Shown here: one piece after another, positions 48,201 through 59,467 of the stretch
Layout of the letters: each line of letters begins with the position of its first letter
How positions within the stretch are numbered: position 1 is the first letter of the stretch
Source of the DNA: Betaproteobacteria bacterium HGW-Betaproteobacteria-1
GTDB taxonomy: Bacteria > Pseudomonadota > Gammaproteobacteria > Burkholderiales > Methylophilaceae
DNA length: 64,000 nucleotides
Assembly: GCA_002842435.1 (NCBI GenBank)
Contig: PHCX01000005.1
Location: 124,001-188,000 of the forward strand
Direction: 5' to 3'
Translations under genes and position numbers: made by a program
The notes under the pieces: model-generated
Databases searched by the model: none
What the model saw: the letters and a program-made list of their open reading frames with translations, nothing else
What the model was told of the DNA's origin: nothing

Positions 48201-50755
48201 ATGAGTTCGATCACGCTGGACAGCAGGGTGGGCAGGAACACCACCACCAAGACCAGCAGGGGCCACACCCACACGGGTTCCGGGCCCCAGAGCCATCCCC
48301 CGGCCAGCAAGGCAAGCAGCGATGGTGCCACCAGGCTGCGCCGCAGGTTGTCGAGAAGCTTCCACAGCGACAAGGCCGAGAGCGGGTTCGCCTGTCGCTT
48401 TCCCTTTTCTCCATTCTGGCCGGGTGGTCCCGGCACGCGCGGCAGCAGCCAGCCGGCCAGCTGCCAGTCTCCGCGTATCCAGCGATGGCGACGGCTGGCC
48501 TCGATGGTATAACTGGCCGGATGCTCTTCGATGAGGTCGACATCGGTCACTAGCGCCGAGCGCGCATAGCCGCTTTCCAGCAGGTCGTGACTGAGGATGA
48601 GGTTTTCCGGAAAGCGCCCGTCGACGGCCTGGCGGAACGCATCGACGTCGTAGATGCCCTTGCCGATGAACGAGCCTTCCCCAAACACATCCTGGTAGAC
48701 GTCCGAGACTTCGCGCGTGTAGGGGTCGATGCCCGAGTCGCCGGCGAACAGCTTGGTAAAGCGCGACTGGCCGGCACTGGTCAGGCTGATTGAGGCGCGT
48801 GGCTGCAGGATTGCGTAGCCTTCGACGACGCGTCCCTTGGCGGTATCGTAGACCGGCCGGTTGAGCGGGTGCGCGAGGTTGCCGACCAGGGTACGTGCCG
48901 CGTCGCGCGGCAGCTGGGTGTCGGTATCGAGGGTGATGACGTAGCGGATCGAAGCGAGCAGTGACTGATCGCCGACAATGTCCGAGAACGCAGTTTGCGC
49001 TTCGCCCCTGAGCCGGGCGTTGAACTGCTCCAGTTTGCCGCGCTTGCGCTCATAACCCATCCACACCCGTTCGAACGGATTCCACACTCGTGGCCGGTGG
49101 AACAGATAGAAGATGCACGGGCGATCGTCGCGGTAAGTCGCGTTGAGCGTCTCCACTGCGGTGCGTGCATAGGCGAGCAAGGCCGCGTCGTCCGGCAGCG
49201 TCTGTTCTGACGCGTCGCGGAAATCCGTCAGCAGGGCAAAGAACAGATTGGCGTCGCGATTGCCGAGATAGCGGATCTCCATGGCTTCGAGCAGGTCATC
49301 GACGTCCTGCTGGCTCGCCAGCAGGGTGGGGACGATCACCATGGTGCGATGGCTGTCCGGAATCCCCATGGAAAAATCCATGCGGGGTAACGCACGCGGC
49401 GGTACGAACAACGTGACCGCCAGGTTCACCAGCGGGACAGCCAACGCCGAGGCAGCAATGATGAGCGGAAACGCAAGCAGCCAGAGCCGTTCGTCAGCCG
49501 GATCGAACCCGCCGAGCGCAGACAGCACGGCTGCTGTCGTCAGTAGCGTGAGCAGCAGGATGGGGCCGAGATAAAGGGGCAGGCAGAGATACCGGCTCAC
49601 GCGGCCGATACGGGATTTCCACGATGGCCGCCCGTCAACCGCACGCTCCAGTTGCGGGCGGCCATGGTCTACAAGGTAGTAGCCGACATGTGCGCTGCGG
49701 TCATGCATGCCTCGTTGTGCCGCGGCCACCCGTGCAAGCGCAATGGCTTCGCGCGCCACCTCCATTTCACTGGATGCACTGCGTCGCGCCACGTCCTCGA
49801 TGATATGCCGGTAGCGGTCGCGGGTGGCGAAATCCTGGCTGGCGTGTATCGCCGACGGGTCTTCGCGCAAGGCCTGTTCGACGATGCTGAGCGACTCGAC
49901 AAACTGCTTCCAGTCAGTGGCGCCGATGAAACGCAGGCTGCCGATGCTGTTGGCGATGGATATCTGGTTAGCTGCGGCGATACGGCCGTCCGCTTCGGAC
50001 AATTCGGTTGCGGTCACTCCCTGTTCGAGCAGCTTTTGCTCGACCCAGGTTTGCACGAAGGCCATGGCCGGCCCCTGCGCCTGGAGTCGACCGTAAAACT
50101 CCTCCACGAACGGCGCGGTCAGTGGCACATCGGCATTGGCGAACTCGGCCAGTAACTGGATCAGCCGTTTCGGCTCGGTTTCGGCCGTCGAGAGCATGCG
50201 GTCTGCCCAGGTGATGGCCGCATCGCGCTCTTCGCGACGCTGGGCGATGCGTACGCCGACGCGGCGCAGATTCTCCAGTATCGCCAACTGCAGCATGATC
50301 GGGAACGCCCACAGCTCGCCCAATCTCAGTGGTTCAGCGGTCTGGTAGGCTGCGATGAATTGGGTGGTATTGTCGCTGTCGACACGACCATCCATATGCG
50401 AGATCAGCTCCAGCGCCAGGTCGTAAATGCGGGGGAAACCGGCGGACGGACCATCTGCCAGACGAGGCAACTGCCGGCTGTAGCCGCGCGGCAAATTCCG
50501 GCGCGCCACGGTGATCTGCTGTTCGATCAGGTAGAAGTTATCGAGCAGCCAAGCCTCTGCCGGCACGATCCGTTGCCCATCGCTGGCGACGGCGGTGACG
50601 ACGTCATATGCTGCCAGCAGAACCCGTGCATTGTCTGCCAGCCGTGGCAGCAACCGATCAGGGCCTGGACGCGGATCGATCCTGTGCTGGCCCGCCAGCG
50701 TGATCGCGTGACGCTTCAGTTGCTCGATACTGAACAGCTCCGCGCGTAGCAACAT
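42233..50755 (-). CDS. ndvB: cyclic beta-1,2-glucan synthase (NdvB/Cgs type, GT84-GH94)
   Basis: About 2840 residues from ATG 50755 (the frame is open 49 codons further). Order: helical N-terminal part, membrane helices near 425-490, the GT84 glucosyltransferase core (LDTDTQLPRDAART near 610; later RHRWIRGDWQ), a second helix group near 820-1000, a glycoamylase-like domain (about 1100-1500; SWSGSMFEYLMP, GYDVSERRRDPSCYDLL), and glycoside-phosphorylase (GH94) domains to the C-terminus with GCGDWNDGMN near 2520. Cgs enzymes build, size and cyclise beta-1,2-glucans, which are then exported to the periplasm for osmoadaptation and host contact. It fills most of the guaA island, and its GC content is clearly above that of flanking genes, indicating transfer. 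Confidence 0.93.
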   Translation of the reverse strand: MLLRAELFSIEQLKRHAITLAGQHRIDPRPGPDRLLPRLADNARVLLAAYDVVTAVASDGQRIVPAEAWLLDNFYLIEQQITVARRNLPRGYSRQLPRLADGPSAGFPRIYDLALELISHMDGRVDSDNTTQFIAAYQTAEPLRLGELWAFPIMLQLAILENLRRVGVRIAQRREERDAAITWADRMLSTAETEPKRLIQLLAEFANADVPLTAPFVEEFYGRLQAQGPAMAFVQTWVEQKLLEQGVTATELSEADGRIAAANQISIANSIGSLRFIGATDWKQFVESLSIVEQALREDPSAIHASQDFATRDRYRHIIEDVARRSASSEMEVAREAIALARVAAAQRGMHDRSAHVGYYLVDHGRPQLERAVDGRPSWKSRIGRVSRYLCLPLYLGPILLLTLLTTAAVLSALGGFDPADERLWLLAFPLIIAASALAVPLVNLAVTLFVPPRALPRMDFSMGIPDSHRTMVIVPTLLASQQDVDDLLEAMEIRYLGNRDANLFFALLTDFRDASEQTLPDDAALLAYARTAVETLNATYRDDRPCIFYLFHRPRVWNPFERVWMGYERKRGKLEQFNARLRGEAQTAFSDIVGDQSLLASIRYVITLDTDTQLPRDAARTLVGNLAHPLNRPVYDTAKGRVVEGYAILQPRASISLTSAGQSRFTKLFAGDSGIDPYTREVSDVYQDVFGEGSFIGKGIYDVDAFRQAVDGRFPENLILSHDLLESGYARSALVTDVDLIEEHPASYTIEASRRHRWIRGDWQLAGWLLPRVPGPPGQNGEKGKRQANPLSALSLWKLLDNLRRSLVAPSLLALLAGGWLWGPEPVWVWPLLVLVVVFLPTLLSSVIELIRKPEERDWLVHLSLTSKSAGRPLTLAFLTLIFLPYDTLISLGAIMRSGIRMLFTRRGLLLWQLPAYAHRNACRTLADFAVEMWTAPVLTVTLGVTLAWTQPPAEWLLSAPLLLLWLVSPIVGWWISQPLVSPTPDLSGDQQAFLRASARRTWRYFAEFVGPDDNWLPPDNFQEYPTPAIASRTSPTNIGMSLLADLAAVDFGYLTVRECLQRIDNTLASMEKLERYRGHFYNWYDTRTLQPLHPQYVSSVDSGNLAGCLLTLQAGLAELRHQPVLPASALRGLQDTLQVLAKQLPANPAPELGKKVGLLQDTLRTFTLDRPPQTLAAATSMLDEIHRIGGELVAWLPADVDTDSELAYWAQAFDQQSRALREELEFLAPESQRFSAIPTWIKLGGTGAQTQLDTIDDLMNRCRALAVMDFEFLYDAACGLLTIGYDVSERRRDPSCYDLLASEARLASFLLIAQGQVPQKHWFSLGRLLTSHGGDVSLISWSGSMFEYLMPQLIMPSYPNTLLEQTCKAAVSRQIEYGRQREVPWGISESCYNATDIHQVYQYRAFGVPGLGFKRGLGDDLVIAPYASALALTVMPREACRNLQTLAKQGFLGAFGFYEAIDYTPTRVPRGKPHAIVRSFMAHHQGMSLLAFAHVLLNQPMQRRFMSDPLARATELLLQERVPKKGATLHPHAAEVSAAARPPSADVGSIMRVFSDANTPIPEVHLLSNGRYHVMATHAGGSASRWRDLAITRWREDATADGWGTFIYLRDRDTGRFWSTAHQPTLRRADHYEAIFVQARAEYRRRDQSIEAHTEISVSPEDDVEIRRITLTNQSARHRHIELTSYAEVVLAPLNADLAHRSFSNLFVQTEILPERQAILCTRRPRTPGEQVPWMFHLLAAPGTVADEPSYETDRARFIGRGRTATNPLVLESRDSLRLSNTEGSVLDPIVAIRRTLTLSPDESACVQIISGIADTREAALALIEKYCDRHFVERAFEMAWFQSQEVLRHLSITEADAQIFGRLASSVIYGNALRRATPGIIARNQLGQSGLWRFGISGDLPIVKLRIGDINRIDLVKQVLQAHAYWRMKGLVTDLVIVNEDFSGYRAVLQDLIMGLINAGPEAQVIDKPGGVFVRRAEELSEDERVLLQTVARIVFSDNAENLIEQVERRVSAERASDRLEPSQQAPAEPVYPLAARERIFCNGLGGFTPDGHEYVITLEPGQITPAPWVNVIASPHIGTVVSESGSAYTWAENAHEFRLTPWHNDPVSDSSGEALYIRDEETGAFWSPTPLPARGKSGYVCRHGFGYSVFEHYEAGIGSELHTYVAMDAAVKFVVVKLHNQSLRTRSLSLTGYWELVLGEWRHANQMHIVTETDPQTGALFARNAYGRECANRVVFAQVSERERSVSGNRTEFIGRNGSLASPAAMRRKRLSGRTGAGLDPCAAIQAGVELAAGQTREIVFVFGAASNADEARHFIQRFSGRAGARQALEAVWEHWNRTLGAVNVDTPDPALNVLANGWLVYQTLSCRLWGRSGYYQSGGAYGFRDQLQDTMALVHATPWLAREQLILHAGRQFLKGDVQHWWHPPNGQGVRTHFSDDYLWLPYATCRYVRATGDTGVLDESIHFLEGRELYTEEEAYYDQPQRSPEAASLYEHCVRAIKHGLRFGAHNLPLMGCGDWNDGMNLVGKEGRGESVWLAWFLVENLELFAGLARGRGDAAFADMCSGQATLLRTNIETQAWDGAWYRRAYFDDGTPLGSASNDECQIDSISQSWAVISKGGDPVRTRQAMAAVDQRLVRRDKQIIQLLDPPFDKSALEPGYIKGYIPGVRENGGQYTHAAIWTTMAFAMMGDTERAWEFFAMLNPVHHGSTPEAIERYKVEPYVMCADIYGVAPHTGRGGWTWYTGAAGWMYRLTVETLLGLQLEVDHLRIAPCVPADWDSYKIHYRYRDTVYHITVRRVGEPSGQAIRVRVDGAERPDTRIPLIDDRREHFVEVDLD

Positions 50756-51285
50756 GGTATCCCGGTCGTGACGTAGCGTATTCCGTATGCGTGCCGAAAA
50801 TCCGAACGATTTGATGCTTATGGCATGCTCCTTGTTCGAACTGTGGGTGCTCAGCGCAGTTCTGGCCTTATGCCTGCTATTTACCGAAAAGGCAGCCCGC
50901 ATGCTTGCAGGCCATCAGCCTTTACCGGTTTATTCGGTCACAATGAATTGTATGCTTTTGGTAGGAGTTTAGAACATCAAGGTGAAAAGAAATCGGCACA
51001 TCGTCTCCAATGGCCAGATCAGTGCATTTCAGGGCGTCGCAATTCTGAGCGGGAGAAATAGACCAAACTGCCATCTATCGCAACGGCCAGATGTCCTTTA
51101 TGTCTGCCCGATCCTGAAAAAGACTAAAAGAGCCTGCAATTTCGCTGACTTTATCTAGTTCATTGCGTCGCTACCATCGAAGCCAGGCTGCACCTGAGTG
51201 TCAGTCAAGAAGGAGCGGTTGCTTGCTCTCCGAGCTTGGCATCCGCAGACCTGCTTGTGCTCTCGCACCAGCCCAGCATGCACGA
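50756..51285. other. 530-bp gap between the OmpA-like gene and ndvB
   Basis: No convincing gene, tRNA or repeat is seen. It must contain the ndvB promoter and the end of the OmpA-like transcript (both on the minus strand). No integrase fragment was recognised in any frame. Confidence 0.4.
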
Positions 51286-52194
51286 TCATCGCGAGGTCGT
51301 GCCGTTATTTTCGATGATGACTTCGACGCGGCGGTTCAACTGGCGCCCGGAGGCGCTATCGTTGCCAGCGACCGGAGAACTTTCACCCTTGCCTGATGTG
51401 ACGAGGCGCATGGAAGCAACCCCCTGGCTCATCAGCCAGGCTTTCACAGAATCTGCACGACGCTGCGACAATCCCAGATTGTATTCCTCGCTGCCGACGC
51501 TGTCGGTGTGACCCTCGATAAGCACGGAGCGATTCTGATAACGGTTGAGGAAGGCGGCAAGCTTGGCAAGATTTGTGGCCGCGCCGCTCTTGATCTCAGC
51601 CTTGCCGGTGTCAAACAGCACGTCGCCCAGTGTCACAACCAGCCCACGCTCGGTGGTTTTGGCATTGAGCTCTGCGATCTGGCGTTGTAATTCGGCTGTC
51701 TCCTCTTGCGCTGCCAAAGTATCCATACGCGCTGAATCTGCCTTGCTACGGGCGCTGTCGATTTCCTGCTGCGCAGCCAATGTTTCCATGCGTGCAGATT
51801 CGGCCTCCCTGCGAGCGCTGTCGGCTTCCTGTGTGCGGGAATCGAGACGCGCGCGCTCACGTTGTTGGCTCAACATCGCACGCTGCTCTACTAGCAGGCG
51901 GCTTTCCGCCAGTGCCTGGGCAGTATCAACCTTGCGATCAGCGATGTACACCAGGTGTTCGCTTATTTCTTTGTTCGCCTGCGGTGCCTCGGCTGCACGC
52001 ACGGCGGCTTCCGCTTCCTTGATGGCGACCGGTGCCCGGGATGCAAGCTGCGGGTCAGACTGTAGTTGTGTGAGCTTGCTGCGAGCATTGTCGGCAGCCT
52101 TCGGCTGGATTGGCGTTGCGGAGCATGCGATCAGGATCACAGATGCCACGGTGGTGGCTATCAGCGTTCTAGCGTTGCGGATTGGTGTTTTCAT
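51286..52194 (-). CDS. OmpA-family peptidoglycan-binding lipoprotein with coiled coil
   Basis: 302 residues. Lipobox LIAC with Cys24; a DUF4398-like helical part (30-110); a Glu/Arg/Ala-rich coiled coil with a tandem 21-residue repeat (125-145 and 146-166, each DSAR...SARM-TLAAQ-E); then an OmpA C-terminal domain (about 185-295) with GHTDSVGSEEYNLGLSQRRAD, which binds diaminopimelate in the wall. It would tie the outer membrane to peptidoglycan. Its start codon shares one base with the stop of the preceding DUF4398 gene (TAATG), so the two are coupled. It is inside the guaA island. Confidence 0.88.
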   Translation of the reverse strand: MKTPIRNARTLIATTVASVILIACSATPIQPKAADNARSKLTQLQSDPQLASRAPVAIKEAEAAVRAAEAPQANKEISEHLVYIADRKVDTAQALAESRLLVEQRAMLSQQRERARLDSRTQEADSARREAESARMETLAAQQEIDSARSKADSARMDTLAAQEETAELQRQIAELNAKTTERGLVVTLGDVLFDTGKAEIKSGAATNLAKLAAFLNRYQNRSVLIEGHTDSVGSEEYNLGLSQRRADSVKAWLMSQGVASMRLVTSGKGESSPVAGNDSASGRQLNRRVEVIIENNGTTSR

Positions 52195-52634
52195 TATCGA
52201 TCTCCTGTACTGCGCTGCATTTCCTGCTTCAGTGTCTCGGTGCCTTTTAGCATCTGCTCGTTGATCACTCGAGCCTTGGCCACTTCGGCCCGGGCGGAAG
52301 CGAGTTCAGCGTCGACGCGTGCCTCTTGGGCGAGGCGCTGGGCAAGGCCCATTTGTTCATTCTGCACCGCGCTGCGGGCGGCAGTGAGCTTGTCGCGCGC
52401 CTCGCTCAGTTCAACGGAGGCATAATCAGCGACTCGCGCGCGTTCGGCATTTGCAATTGCCTGTTCGGCGGCTTGCAGATCCGACGTAGGTGGCTGAGGC
52501 GCTGAGGCGCACCCGCCAAGCAACAGCAGGCCAGCAACTGCGACTCCCATGAATTTTCCAGTAGTTGAGGTGGTCGGTCGTAACGACAAATTATGGTCAC
52601 CCTTGACCATTGATAAACGCATTTTCTGAGTCAT
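52194..52634 (-). CDS. DUF4398-domain lipoprotein
   Basis: 146 residues from ATG 52634, which has a GAGGAG site. A hydrophobic signal with lipobox LLGGC (Cys42) follows an unusually long, basic N-region; ATG 52550 would give a normal-length signal but lacks a good ribosome site. The mature part is helical and Ala/Glu-rich (QAAEQAIANAERARVADYAS, then DKLTAARSAV), the DUF4398 pattern. Such proteins occur next to OmpA-like lipoproteins; their role is unknown. It forms a two-gene operon with the next gene. Confidence 0.8.
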   Translation of the reverse strand: MTQKMRLSMVKGDHNLSLRPTTSTTGKFMGVAVAGLLLLGGCASAPQPPTSDLQAAEQAIANAERARVADYASVELSEARDKLTAARSAVQNEQMGLAQRLAQEARVDAELASARAEVAKARVINEQMLKGTETLKQEMQRSTGDR

Positions 52635-53124
52635 GTGATGCTCCTCGTGTGAATCGCGGTGTCCTACACCTCGACATAGCAGCGAGTATCCCGGACTGCA
52701 GTGGAATGTTCGGTGCGCTGGCATACATAGGCAGGTGATTGATGTGCTGTGGTAGCGACAGCTGCCGGATATGGCTCTGCAATGGAGACATTCATGCTCG
52801 GGTGAGCTACCCACCCTGGTTTGTAAAGGTATGGATCGGTTGTGCTAAAGAGGAAATCTATAGCCGGCTTCCAGCATTCTCTGTGATTTATGGGCTACAA
52901 ATCATTGCTGCCGAGAGCTGCGTCTGCAGCATGAGCATTGCGCTCATGTCATCGATCTGGAGTGTCCGGCCGTGTTCTGAGGAGGCGCAACTGGCTCACC
53001 CTTGGCTTTTGGGCATGGGGTGGCCAATCTTGCGATCAAGGTCAGCGTCAATAAATCACATGCGACGTCTCATACCGGCAAGACGCTTGAGACGATGGCG
53101 GATATTCAAGAAGCGGGTATTTTT
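52635..53124. other. 490-bp gap between guaA and the DUF4398 gene
   Basis: Directly next to the guaA attachment site, where an integrase gene would be expected. Only short, unconvincing open frames are seen. The promoter for the DUF4398-OmpA pair must lie here. Confidence 0.4.
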
Positions 53125-54687
<1,563 letters not shown>

Positions 54688-54758
54688 GGGAAAGCCAATA
54701 ATAAAAAATGCCGCCGGAGCGGCAGTAGTGAAATTAATAGTGATATGAATATATGCAA

Positions 54759-55481
54759 CTAGTCGGAAAGGTAGTATTCGACCGTGGAGACCACACGCAC
54801 CTTCTTGATGTGCGCGGTGCTTGAGTCACGGTTTTCGATACTGAAAGTGCCCTGATTGGCACGCTTGATCTTGCCCAACGTGCTGTCGGAGTCCTTGGCG
54901 AACTTGTCTGCCGCTTGGCGCGCGTTCTTGGTCGCTTCCTCGATCATCTCTGGCTTGATGTCATTCAGCTTGCTGTAGATGAATTGCGTGCTGTAGCTGT
55001 CACCGGCAATCGCAATCCCTTCGCGTCCGAGATCGACCACCCGGATCATGCTTTCGCGTGCCAGATCAACCTGGCTGGAATACACGGTAATGGTCGAGCT
55101 TGCCGTATAGCGGAATTTTGAGACGTAGGATGAATCGTATTCACGCGCCAGCTTGTCGACCACGGCAGGCGTCGAGATGGTGATTTCGCTGTCCTTGAAA
55201 CCCTGCGCCTTGAGGAATTCGACCACCTTGCCGTTCTTTTCCTCTATTGTCTGGTAGAGATTCACCAGATCATTGTCGGCCATGCTGAAACTGATGGGCC
55301 AGATGGCGATATCGGCCGGGACTTCGCGCTCGGAGAGGCCTTTGACCTCTACCGTGCGCTCCATCATCTTGATATCAACAATGCTTTTCGAAAGCAGAAA
55401 GGCTGCACCCAGAAGACCGACGAAAAGAAGCGCACCGAGTATGGCTGATTCAAATACATAACGATTGTTCTGAGCAGCCAT
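54759..55481 (-). CDS. SIMPL (DUF541) domain protein
   Basis: 240 residues. An N-terminal membrane anchor (about 12-34; [18 protein letters not shown]) and a periplasmic SIMPL domain (about 42-238) with [22 protein letters not shown] and [20 protein letters not shown] proteins, named after a mouse signalling factor, protect against oxidative or envelope stress in some bacteria; the mechanism is unclear. It sits between guaB (9 bp) and guaA (71 bp) on the same strand, so it is probably co-transcribed with guanine nucleotide genes, though no functional link is known. Confidence 0.88.
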   Translation of the reverse strand: MAAQNNRYVFESAILGALLFVGLLGAAFLLSKSIVDIKMMERTVEVKGLSEREVPADIAIWPISFSMADNDLVNLYQTIEEKNGKVVEFLKAQGFKDSEITISTPAVVDKLAREYDSSYVSKFRYTASSTITVYSSQVDLARESMIRVVDLGREGIAIAGDSYSTQFIYSKLNDIKPEMIEEATKNARQAADKFAKDSDSTLGKIKRANQGTFSIENRDSSTAHIKKVRVVSTVEYYLSD

Positions 55482-55490
55482 GATTTACTC

Positions 55491-56972
<1,482 letters not shown>

Positions 56973-56975
56973 CTA

Positions 56976-57004
56976 ATTATACCGACTTGACGAATTCTGG
57001 TAAA
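56976..57004 (-). promoter_or_regulatory. sigma-70-type promoter of guaB
   Basis: On the minus strand TTTACC (57004-56999) and a perfect TATAAT (56981-56976) are separated by 17 bp. Transcription would begin about 18 nt before the guaB ATG. Confidence 0.65.
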
Positions 57005-57126
57005 TCTCAAACTTGAGTTAATCATTCAAGTCAATGCGTTAAACAGGATTGGTCTTATGCATTGACGGCAGTCATGAAGCGACTTAATGTTCACATAAAT
57101 CAACCGGCTTCAGGAAAGATACCGTA

Positions 57127-57600
57127 ATGAACAAATTCGCTCTGTTAACCTTGGCTTTGATGCTGGCAGCGCCGCAGATGGCGAATGCCGCCATCTACAA
57201 GTGGAAGGACAAGGACGGCGTCACGCGATACTCGGATACTCCGCCGCAGGGAGCTGTACCTTATGAGTCTCTGGGCAGCAGGAAACCTGCTGCGGCCAAG
57301 CCTGCAGCCGATGCGGCTGATACCGAGACAAAGCCTGCGACGCCGGCACAGCCCGGGAATGCCGAAGCCAAACCGCAGGAGACCCCTGAACAACTCAAGG
57401 AAAAACAGCGGGTGGAGGAAGAGAACAAGAAGATTCGAGCACAGAATTGCTCAACTGCACGGGCCAATCTGCAGACATACACTCAGGGCGGCAGAATCAG
57501 CCGCATGACCGAGCAGGGCGAGCGTGAATATCTGGATGATGAGGCCCTAGCCAAGGGTGCAGAACAGGCGCGCAAGGAAATTGCCGAATTTTGTGACTAA
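57127..57600 (+). CDS. DUF4124-domain periplasmic protein
   Basis: 157 residues. A signal peptide (MNKFALLTLALMLAAPQMANA, cleavage near 21) is followed by the DUF4124 motif IYKWKDKDGVTRYSDTPPQGA, then an Ala/Pro/Lys linker (55-90) and a charged helical tail with one Cys pair (NCSTARANLQTY and EFCD). Function unknown; such proteins are common and often paralogous in betaproteobacteria. It diverges from guaB. Confidence 0.85.
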   Translation: MNKFALLTLALMLAAPQMANAAIYKWKDKDGVTRYSDTPPQGAVPYESLGSRKPAAAKPAADAADTETKPATPAQPGNAEAKPQETPEQLKEKQRVEEENKKIRAQNCSTARANLQTYTQGGRISRMTEQGEREYLDDEALAKGAEQARKEIAEFCD

Positions 57601-57643
57601 GCAAGAGCGGCAGGGCAATAGTGGTAGCCATAGCTGCCTATGG

Positions 57644-57985
57644 TCAGGCTTCGCCTTCGGCGGAGCCGCCACCCTTCTTCATGACCTTGCCCTCGGCAGC
57701 GCGTTGTCGCCGCACCTCTTTTGGGTCTGCGATCAGCGGCCGGTAGATCTCCACCCGATCCAGATGGCGTAACACCGTATCCGATTTGACCAGCTTGCCG
57801 AAGATGCCGAGCTTGTTGGTGGCAAGATCGATTTCCGGAAATTTCTCGATGATGCCGGAAGCGATTACTGCAGCTTCCGCTGTTGTGCCATCCGCAACGT
57901 TGACCGGGATGATCAATTGCTGCTTGGGCAGGGCATAGGCCACTTCCACCATGATGTTTTTGTGGCTGGTGTCTTCAGTCATCAA
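57644..57985 (-). CDS. rnfH: RnfH/UPF0125 family protein
   Basis: 113 residues with a beta-grasp ubiquitin-like fold: IMVEVAYALPKQQLIIPVNV, then TAEAAVIASGIIEKFPEIDLATNKLGIFGK and DRVEIYRPLIADPKEVRRQRA. Its 3' tail is Gly/Lys-rich. The function is unknown; it nearly always accompanies ratA, whose stop its start overlaps by 4 bp, as here. Confidence 0.92.
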   Translation of the reverse strand: MMTEDTSHKNIMVEVAYALPKQQLIIPVNVADGTTAEAAVIASGIIEKFPEIDLATNKLGIFGKLVKSDTVLRHLDRVEIYRPLIADPKEVRRQRAAEGKVMKKGGGSAEGEA

Positions 57986-58410
57986 TAAACCTTATCTGCG
58001 CGCTCGACAAACGCATCAACAAATGTATTCGCAATGTGGCTGAACACGGGTGAGATGAGCTTTTCCAGAAAGGCATTGGAAAACTCGTAGTTCAGCCTGA
58101 ATTCGATTTTACATGCATCCTCGGCCAGTGGGATAAAGCGCCAGACCCCCTCCAGATGACGGAAGGGACCATGCACCAGTTTGATATCCATCAGGCTGGG
58201 ATAGACCTTTTCATTCTCGGTGGTGAAATTCTGCTTGATGCCGTGGTAATCGATATGCAGGGTGGCGCTGGTGAATTTCTCATCGCGTTTCAGCAGGTCT
58301 ACGCCGCCACACCAGGGCAGGAAATCGGGATATTGTTCTACTTCATCGACCAATGCGTACATGCGTGCTGCCGAGTGACCAACCAGCACTGTTTTTTCAA
58401 CCTGCGCCAT
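57982..58410 (-). CDS. ratA: RatA-family START-domain protein (ubiquinone-binding, COQ10-like)
   Basis: 142 residues from ATG 58410 (MAQVEKTVLVGHSA); an upstream TTG is less likely. SRPBCC/START fold: MYALVDEVEQYPDFLPWCGGV, then LVHGPFRHLEGVWRFIPL and the C-terminal helix FVDAFVERADKVY. E. coli RatA was described as a toxin that blocks 70S assembly, while homologues bind ubiquinone and help respiration; the latter is the more general role. It pairs with rnfH and is divergent from smpB, the standard arrangement. Confidence 0.92.
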   Translation of the reverse strand: MAQVEKTVLVGHSAARMYALVDEVEQYPDFLPWCGGVDLLKRDEKFTSATLHIDYHGIKQNFTTENEKVYPSLMDIKLVHGPFRHLEGVWRFIPLAEDACKIEFRLNYEFSNAFLEKLISPVFSHIANTFVDAFVERADKVY

Positions 58411-58471
58411 TCGCAACCAATCTTGGAAACCAACTAGAGTAAAATGCCAATTTTAGTCTATCTGACCTGAC

Positions 58472-58927
58472 ATGAGCATCGCCCAAAACAAAAAAGCCTT
58501 TCACGACTACTTTATCGAGGAGAAATACGAAGCCGGTATTGTCCTTGAAGGGTGGGAGGTCAAGGCCATCCGCGACAACCGCGTGAATCTGAAGGAAGCC
58601 TACGTCATCATCCAGCGTGGCGAGATCTACCTGATCGGCTGCCATATCACGCCCTTGGGTGCCGCTTCCACGCATATCCGGCCGGATGCCATCCGCACGC
58701 GTAAACTGCTGCTGCACAACGAAGAAATTGCCAAGCTCATCGGCAAGGTGGAGCGTGCCGGCTATACGTTGGTGCCGCTGGATATGCACTATGTGCGTGG
58801 GCGTATCAAGATTCAGATCGGCCTCGCCAAGGGCAAGAAACAGTACGACAAGCGTGATGCTGAACGTGAAAAAGACTGGAAGCGTGAACAGGGTCAGATC
58901 ATGAAAAGACACAACAAGATTGCCTGA
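58472..58927 (+). CDS. smpB: SsrA-binding protein SmpB
   Basis: 151 residues, OB-fold barrel with a C-terminal tail. SmpB binds tmRNA and lets it enter stalled ribosomes. Marks: [45 protein letters not shown], then [13 protein letters not shown] and the tail [20 protein letters not shown] that mimics the anticodon stem. Its RNA partner ssrA is encoded 177 bp downstream. Confidence 0.98.
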   Translation: MSIAQNKKAFHDYFIEEKYEAGIVLEGWEVKAIRDNRVNLKEAYVIIQRGEIYLIGCHITPLGAASTHIRPDAIRTRKLLLHNEEIAKLIGKVERAGYTLVPLDMHYVRGRIKIQIGLAKGKKQYDKRDAEREKDWKREQGQIMKRHNKIA

Positions 58928-59024
58928 CGTTTGTAGTGCTGACAAATTTGGCGTAGCCGATATTTAAGTGCAGTGGCCGTATCTGCTTGTCCGTAACAAA
59001 TGAGGTTGTTGCGGCTTAATCGGG

Positions 59025-59030
59025 TATAAT
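59025..59030 (+). promoter_or_regulatory. promoter of ssrA
   Basis: A perfect TATAAT -10 hexamer; the -35 region is poor (TTGTTG is only 13 bp away). Transcription from near 59037 would give a leader of about 68 nt before mature tmRNA. The leader can fold: TATGACTGAAC (59037-59047) pairs with GTTAAGTCATA (59061-59071), one mismatch. Confidence 0.55.
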
Positions 59031-59104
59031 TTCAAATATGACTGAACTTAATGCAGTATTGTTAAGTCATAGATTCGCTACGTTACAAACGTGAGAAACT
59101 TTCA

Positions 59105-59467
59105 GGGGCCGACCCGGTTTCGACGTGGGTTGCAAAGCAGTGCAGGGCATACCGAGGGTTCAGGTTTCCTCGTAAATCCATCTGAAAAAGTATAGTCGCA
59201 AACGACGAAACTTACGCTCTAGCCGCTTAATCCCGGCTGGACGCTGCACCGAAGGGTCTCTCGGTCGGGTGGGCAACCACAGCAGCGTCATATAGAGAGA
59301 CTCGTGTTGTATCGGGTTACTTGATACAACATTAAATCCAAGGTGACTCGCTTCACATTCGCTTGCTCGTTGGTGGATGTGCGGTTAAATCAAACAACAC
59401 AGCTAAGTATGTAGAACTGTCTGTGGAGGACTTGCGGACGCGGGTTCGATTCCCGCCGGCTCCACCA
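59105..59467 (+). ncRNA. ssrA: transfer-messenger RNA (tmRNA)
   Basis: 363 nt with encoded CCA. The tRNA-like end pairs GGGGCCG (59105-59111) with CGGCTCC (59457-59463), and the T arm is GCGGGTTCGATTCCCGC. The resume codon GCA is at 59198 and the tag open frame (59198-59230) encodes ANDETYALAA and TAA; adding the charged alanine gives AANDETYALAA. One-piece type. It releases ribosomes from broken messages with SmpB. Its last 18 bp are repeated at 59637-59654. Confidence 0.97.
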
